64,000 nucleotides of DNA from Tubiluchus corallicola (lineage: Eukaryota; Priapulida; Priapulimorpha; Priapulimorphida; Tubiluchidae): contig JAQGDQ010000127.1 in assembly GCA_030141605.1 (NCBI GenBank), positions 372,001 through 436,000 of the forward strand, given 5' to 3'. The position numbers and the translations under genes are program-made. Numbering within the stretch: position 1 is the stretch's first letter; each line of letters opens with the position of its first letter. Of the stretch, positions 59,212-64,000 are shown one piece after another. The notes below the pieces were generated by a model. That model ran no database searches. It saw only the letters and a program-made list of their open reading frames with translations, and was not told where the DNA came from.

Positions 59212-62200
59212 ATGGTAAGTTCTTATATTTGTACTACAGACAATTAGGGGCCATCCACATAACGATATTACTAGGATAGGTAGAGGTGGCAGGAGACGTG
59301 ACGCAAGATAAGTAGGTGATTTAGTCATGATATCGTTATTTGACGTTACGCGTTCTTCTCACATGTGTGCTAGCGGCAGATGACGCGGAACAAGGAATGG
59401 CTGGTTGTAATCGACCGCGAGGAGGAATCTGCAGAATGGGTCGATGAGGACGATGGGTTCAGTGAATTAGGGCTGCCACCGCCGATGCTAGTAGAACCCA
59501 CTGATGGCTTCCCATTAATTAACACAAGTGATGTTGTTATCTGTTCTTGGGAGGAGGAAGAATAAGATGTACAAAAAGCTAGGTATTGATATCAATACAA
59601 AGGGTAGGTAAGTGGTAGGGCATATGATAACGTCATTATAATGTAAAGTAGGTAGGTCCTTGAAATCGGCCGAAAACTTGATATTTTTATATTTGGATAT
59701 CCCCTTGGATGGTTCCATTTCAGTCACATACTTCGAACAAACTGCTCAAATTGTTGGGCATTTACAGCGCTAGCAAAAAATTGTTCAGCTGCTAACCCAA
59801 TGCAAAGTGAGAGGGTGAGCAAAACAAATACAGCTGCTAAGAATGTGCACCATAAAGCCGAAAATCAGTATGGCAAAATATATAGCAACTAATAGATTTG
59901 CAATGTGTCTTGATTGCAAGATAGCAGTAGCTGGAACCAAAGGAATTTTATGTGAATTTTGCATGCTAGAAAATTTCTGATGGTGAATATTTATTAATAT
60001 TCAAACCCAAGAGCCAAATTCATTGGGCCTACATTAGGTATGATGCTGAAGGTATGAACATTTCCAAAACTTTATCTTCTCGACTATCCACTCAGAATAC
60101 CCAAATGATCATGAATAACTTATCAGAAACTAGCAGCACAGAATCTTCATTGGAACACAAAGAAACAACTACTCCTTGCTTCACTCCATTAGGAGTGTGT
60201 GTCAGAGCTTTATGGTGGTTCAGACAGGGAGCTCTCTCGCAATTTGTTGCGCAATAGCTGCGAGATAAATTGCGATGCCCTTCACACCTGTGAGTTTACT
60301 CTCAGAGAGCAGTTGCACAACAAGTTGCGAGAGAACTCTCTACACGCAATTAGAAACCAGACAGTTTGCTCGAGAAGATATCAGAACTATTGTGCACGCA
60401 GAAGGGGACAAAGATTCAAGAAGAAAAATTTCATAATCAAACATCCGAAGATGCTCCTGCAGCATCTAGTATTCCAAATATCATATAGTGGCTGTACACT
60501 CACTTGGACATGCACAACAATTCTGTCAATATAACTGAAATGTTCAGCATCGGTAACCAGAAGAACACTTTCAATGGGGCATTAAATCTCACCATGAACA
60601 GTGTCTCTCTTGATAATCTTATGCAAAAGCAAAACCTTGAGAACCAGTGTGACATGCACAATAAACTATTCATCGGACAGAATGTTATGAAAGAAGAACA
60701 CGAAGCACAAAATAAACTATTGAATGAGTTTAAAGCTAGGAAACAGAAAGATGAAGTTGATTTAATTTTAAGAAAGGGTGCAGTAGTCAAGAAGTCTAGT
60801 GATGGCAGTTCTAGCATACATTTTGTAAAACCAGCTGGTTCAGTTGACCCTAAGATGTCTCACCTGCCAGTAGTTGATGAATTAAATAATAGTGACAAAG
60901 CACACATGGTTCGCTAACATTTATTATGCGAAGATAATGGTGATTACTCCGACAATGACTTTCTCACAAAACTATATCATTCCTGATGATGAAAATTGCA
61001 GAGACTAGCGAGATATTCAATAATGAAGACAAGTCTCTAACTTCTGTTCACATATCAGTTAAGTCAATTTATGACAACAGCAACTTGTCAAACCAGCAGG
61101 AATCATGTCAGTTAAGAATCCTAATATAGTCAGGCAAAGACTGTATACTAGTAGTGCTAACCCTTGCACTGCACGTAATTTTAGAAATAGCAGTGGCATT
61201 TCAGAATAACCCAGGGTCGGATTAAGCACACCCAGCACTTGCCCCGGGCGCCCCCTTTGCTTCTTTCACGGCTGAAAGCATATGTATTACATGGTGCAAA
61301 TTATGCAACATTGTTATATAAAACAAATTCCATTGCTCTGCGTACCACCTAAATTCTTTATTTACTTCAAAATGAAATTTTAGCAAAATAGCTGCAAAAA
61401 GATATGATGCCTGCCAACAGCAAAAAAAATAATCGTCCTGTAGCCCTCTACTTCACACTTTGAACTGTGTAAGACTTTCATGATCTTTTACATACTTTAT
61501 TTAATTTTTTATCTGTTTTCAGTTTATTTTTTTTGCCAGCTCGGTGCCCCCTGAGCATTGGTGCTCTAAGGAGGTGCTTAATGTGCTTATAGGTTAATCC
61601 GGCCCTGACAGTACCTCAGTTTGCAACTGGAAACTAAACTTTATATTTTTCAATGCCAACTTTTTGAACAACAAGATCACCGAATAGAAAGCGTATATTG
61701 TGACGACCAAGCCTGGCATAATGGGGTAGTGGAAGCCAAGCCAAAAATTTCACCTATTGATTACTCACCTAAAAGATTTAACTTGAGTGGACATCATGCT
61801 CCATTTGCAGATTTTACTAGTTGCTGTCCAGGGACAAGGAACTCCTTTGTTTGTAAGTGAGAACTTTAGTGTTAAGCAACTGCAGCAGTTTGGCAATTGT
61901 GAGTTTTCTGAAAATGTTTGGATCAACCAGCCACAGCTGTAAATACCTAATAGGCTGTATTAATCAGAGTCCAAATTCATCAGGGTTAAACAACAAATTT
62001 CTTTTGGAGCTACTAAACTACACAACTATTCATAAAAACAGCAACATTCTCATGGGAGATTTCAATTTGCCAAAGCTGATACATAACCTGGATCCTATGC
62101 CTTCTGAGGCTGAGTTCATGGAAGTAGTATATGAAAATCTGCTGTATCAACGTGTGCATAGCAACACACGTTTTCGTGAAGATCACAGTCCTATCTGTCT

Positions 62201-63471
62201 GGACTTGGTAACTACAAATAATTGTGAACTTGCTGATTGTGTTTCAATCGAACCTCCACTTGGTAAAAGCGACCACTGTGTTATAAGTTTTCACATTGTA
62301 TCTAGCACAGCTATTGTAGCTGACATTGTATCTACCACAGCTATTGTAGCTGACTTTGTATCTAAGCACAATTCTGTAGATAAATTACTTCAAAGCCAGT
62401 TATGATCAAATAAGACAGAAACTAAATCGCTGGGATTGGTCAGTGTTGTGGAAAAGCTTTTTAGTAGACACCAAACTGCGCTGAAAAATTAAAACCCGTG
62501 TGGATTACCAAAGATGCACTAGATGAGTAAAGTAAGTGGAAAAGCTGCAAAGTGCTAGAAAAGATACCATTAGCAATCAATTGGTTGCTCAGCAAAGAAA
62601 CTGCACAACCTGGTAGATTCGTAATGCTAAGAGAGACTACAAAAAGCAGTTTGTCAACTCTGCAAAGGCAAGACCATAGTTGTTTTGGGTATATACAGTC
62701 AAACCTCATTATAATGCCTCCTCCCTTTATAATGCCAACTTCACTTGACTCTTAGTATGTATATTTTTAGCAAAACAAAATGTCTATATTTGCATAGACA
62801 TGTACGTATTAATGCACCTCATTATAACTCCAACTTTTTTGCAGTCCCAAATAGGCGGTATAAAGAGGTTTGACGGTTTGATTATGTCAATCAAAAATTG
62901 GGGAAAATAGGATAAGATACCAATGCTCACGGAGAATAGAAGTGGCGTTATAACTGATAAGGTCAAGGCAGAATTGCCTAGTCAATACTTTGCTAGTATG
63001 TTTGCTGATAAAAGAAATCACCATGGCATTCCCATGCCGAACCACTATGACCATTGATTCTGTGGTTTTTGGCATCTGAATGATACACAACCCTTGAGGT
63101 TGCTGTTCATAATAAATGTAAATATCAATAGCTTGCCTGGTTTTTATTATAGTGCATAGTCACTGCTGAATAGGATTTGCTATTATTGCTTAGAGTTTTT
63201 TTTGTTGTTGTTATTCTGTTATTGCTGCACCTGTGACAAGTCTTTAATTTTGCACCAGATTTAGTTAGTCAAAACTTAAGCACATAAGATACAAAAAGAA
63301 GAAAAAATACTCACTAAAAATTGTGCACTACAAGTCTTATGTTCTTAATCCATTGACTAATATATCTGTATTTAAGTAGCAAACTAATTTTCCAGAGTGA
63401 AGTTGAAGACACACTGAAACGCATCCAAGGTCATAGGGGAGTAATTGGAACTATAATTGTAAACGGTGAAG
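59212..63471 (+). CDS. DYNLRB: Roadblock/LC7-type dynein light chain (DYNLRB1/2), first two exons
   Basis: Exon 63396-63471 has an AG acceptor and GTAAGC donor and encodes [25 protein letters not shown], which matches the N-terminus of roadblock light chains (human [27 protein letters not shown]) over its whole length. Roadblock dimers bind the dynein intermediate chain and help link cargo to cytoplasmic dynein. The exon starts in phase 0 without its own Met. The best upstream partner is ATG at 59212-59214, followed at once by GTAAGT, which would give M-SEVED and a first intron of 4.2 kb; this start exon is inference. The remaining 70 or so residues lie right of the window. Intron 1 is filled with LINE and MITE sequence. 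Confidence 0.75.
59248..59660. mobile_element. Possible MITE with GGGGCCATCC-like ends
   Basis: The left side begins AGGGGCCATCCACATAACGATAT and the right side reads ATAACGTCATTATAATG...GGTAGGTCCTT, a weak inverted relationship (CGATAT/ATAACG and GGnCC.ACC ends). The interior repeats GGTAGG/GATAGG words, and a plus-strand open frame (59380-59565, acidic, no domain) spans it. It starts only about 35 bases after the proposed DYNLRB exon 1. Confidence 0.35.
59860..60920 (+). mobile_element. Probable LINE ORF1 remnant
   Basis: At 59885-59970 a frame reads [27 protein letters not shown], resembling the first half of the PHD-like finger of CR1-type ORF1 proteins; stops follow. A later open stretch (60504-60917) encodes a polar protein with a coiled-coil-like segment ([30 protein letters not shown]). 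It precedes an endonuclease fragment in the same orientation, so both could be one broken CR1 element. The ORF1 assignment is tentative. Confidence 0.45.
60228..60345. repeat. Short inverted repeat (AGCTCTCTCGCAATTTGTTGCGCAA and partner)
   Basis: The sequence at 60229-60255 and the reverse complement of about 60310-60338 agree over roughly 27 bases with three mismatches (TCTCTCGCAAnTTGTTGnGCAA). It looks like a very small MITE or hairpin inserted in the LINE-like region. Confidence 0.65.
61212..61607. mobile_element. 396 bp hAT MITE (TIR CAGGGYCGGATTAA)
   Basis: The left end CAGGGTCGGATTAAGCAC and the right end TTAATCCGGCCCTG are inverted repeats with one mismatch over the last 14 bases. Interior GCCCCGGGCGCCCCC and GGTGCCCCCTGAG blocks are typical of this widespread hAT type. 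Flanking 8-mers GAATAACC and ACAGTACC match at four of eight positions, so the duplication is degraded. It lies in DYNLRB intron 1. Confidence 0.85.
61640..62695 (+). mobile_element. CR1-type LINE endonuclease fragment
   Basis: Across frameshifts: [15 protein letters not shown]...ENVWIKQPQ (about 61840-61935), then an open stretch 61857-62405 with [29 protein letters not shown] (the conserved GDFN box), [34 protein letters not shown] (the SDH box), and after stops [17 protein letters not shown] (about 62620). These are the apurinic-type endonuclease and the linker before RT. A 30 bp tandem duplication (GCTATTGTAGCTGACnTTGTATCTA) lies at 62300-62362. The element ends where the MITE at 62696 begins. 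Confidence 0.85.
62696..62875. mobile_element. Pogo/Tigger-like MITE (TIR CAGTCAAACCTCATTATA)
   Basis: The left end is TA-CAGTCAAACCTCATTATAATG. The right end reads TATAAAGAGGTTTGACGG, the inverted CnGTCAAACCTCTTTATA, with a degraded last base and TA. CAGTCAAACCTC ends are characteristic of pogo/Tigger-group Tc1-mariner elements. It is about 180 bp and non-coding. Confidence 0.7.
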
Positions 63472-64000
63472 GTAAGCATGGATTTTTTGAATTTTTTGTA
63501 GTGTGTTTTCATACTGTTCATGACAGTGTGTTTCTGTAAAAAGCAGCATATACATTGTATTAACATTGGGAGCTTCTCCCACATAAATTCATAGATAATA
63601 TTTGTTTGGGAAGCAAAACTCAAAGGTAATTTGTGACTCGTGAAATAGAAGAAAAACACTGTAACTTGTAATAAAACTGATCACTGGGATAGTTTTGCAA
63701 ATGATAACAAAAACAACGTGAGTCAGCTTGGTCAGCGATCGGGGTTTATATAAATGAGAATAAGGTAATGTAGTGTACTATTTAGGACAAACATTTAATA
63801 GATTTTATTAGTCATTTGAGAACTTTATAATAGTTTATTAACTTATTTCTGCATTAACAATGCTAAAATCTTCTTTTTAACCTAAATATAAAGAAACTAA
63901 AGACATCTAGCAGTCTTATGGGTTAGGAGTTTCTGTGTATTTTTTTCTGTAAGTCACTTTCTACAGCTAACATTTTTATAATCTGATTTACTAAATATTA
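63472..64000. other. DYNLRB intron 2 (5' part), no other gene seen
   Basis: AT-rich sequence from the donor at 63472 to the window edge. No second coding exon of DYNLRB is seen before the end. Confidence 0.5.

Noticed and set aside
58864-59328. Minus-strand protein gene of 154 residues upstream of DYNLRB
   Set aside because: Low-complexity codons, no recognised family, and overlap with the probable DYNLRB promoter and first exon.

Overview
The window looks like AT-rich nuclear DNA from an invertebrate metazoan. Genes are split by GT-AG introns of about 0.3 to 8 kb, introns and intergenic space are packed with decayed LINEs, small terminal-inverted-repeat elements and microsatellites, and the protein set is typical of animals (a HOIP-type RBR ubiquitin ligase, MEP50, TMEM64, roadblock dynein light chain). 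There are no operons, bacterial signals or CRISPR. I cannot place the species more closely.

Layout: (1) 1-27145, plus strand: the C-terminal 724 residues of an RNF31/HOIP homologue in 14 exons, in frame across every junction; the N-terminus lies left of the window. Its second visible exon has been tandemly duplicated together with an antisense LINE fragment, and the upstream copy is broken. A complete, intronless GMC oxidoreductase gene (19351-21129, minus) is nested in the 7.7 kb intron between the IBR and RING2 exons. The same intron holds a PIF/Harbinger remnant and a 440 bp near-perfect palindrome. (2) 30863-39761, minus strand: a seven-exon gene for an 832-residue protein with ten C2H2 zinc fingers, convergent with RNF31. 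(3) 41-46.3 kb: two decayed minus-strand LINEs, the second split by a 606 bp element with about 50 bp terminal inverted repeats. (4) 48273-50158: a foldback-type element with arrays of a short tandem motif in opposite orientation at its two ends, bounded by a 10 bp direct repeat. (5) 50920-51858, plus: intronless WDR77/MEP50. (6) 53138-56723, plus: three-exon TMEM64; intron 1 holds a tRNA-like sequence and a LINE containing a hAT MITE with a perfect 8 bp target-site duplication. (7) From about 59.2 kb, plus: the start of a roadblock dynein light chain gene whose first intron is filled by LINE and MITE sequence; the rest lies to the right.

The genes are unrelated in pathway: LUBAC-type linear ubiquitination (RNF31), FAD-dependent oxidation (GMC), transcription (zinc finger), the PRMT5 methylosome (WDR77), a VTT-family membrane protein (TMEM64) and dynein cargo transport (DYNLRB). 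Exon boundaries were read by eye from splice sites and phase; no RNA evidence was available.
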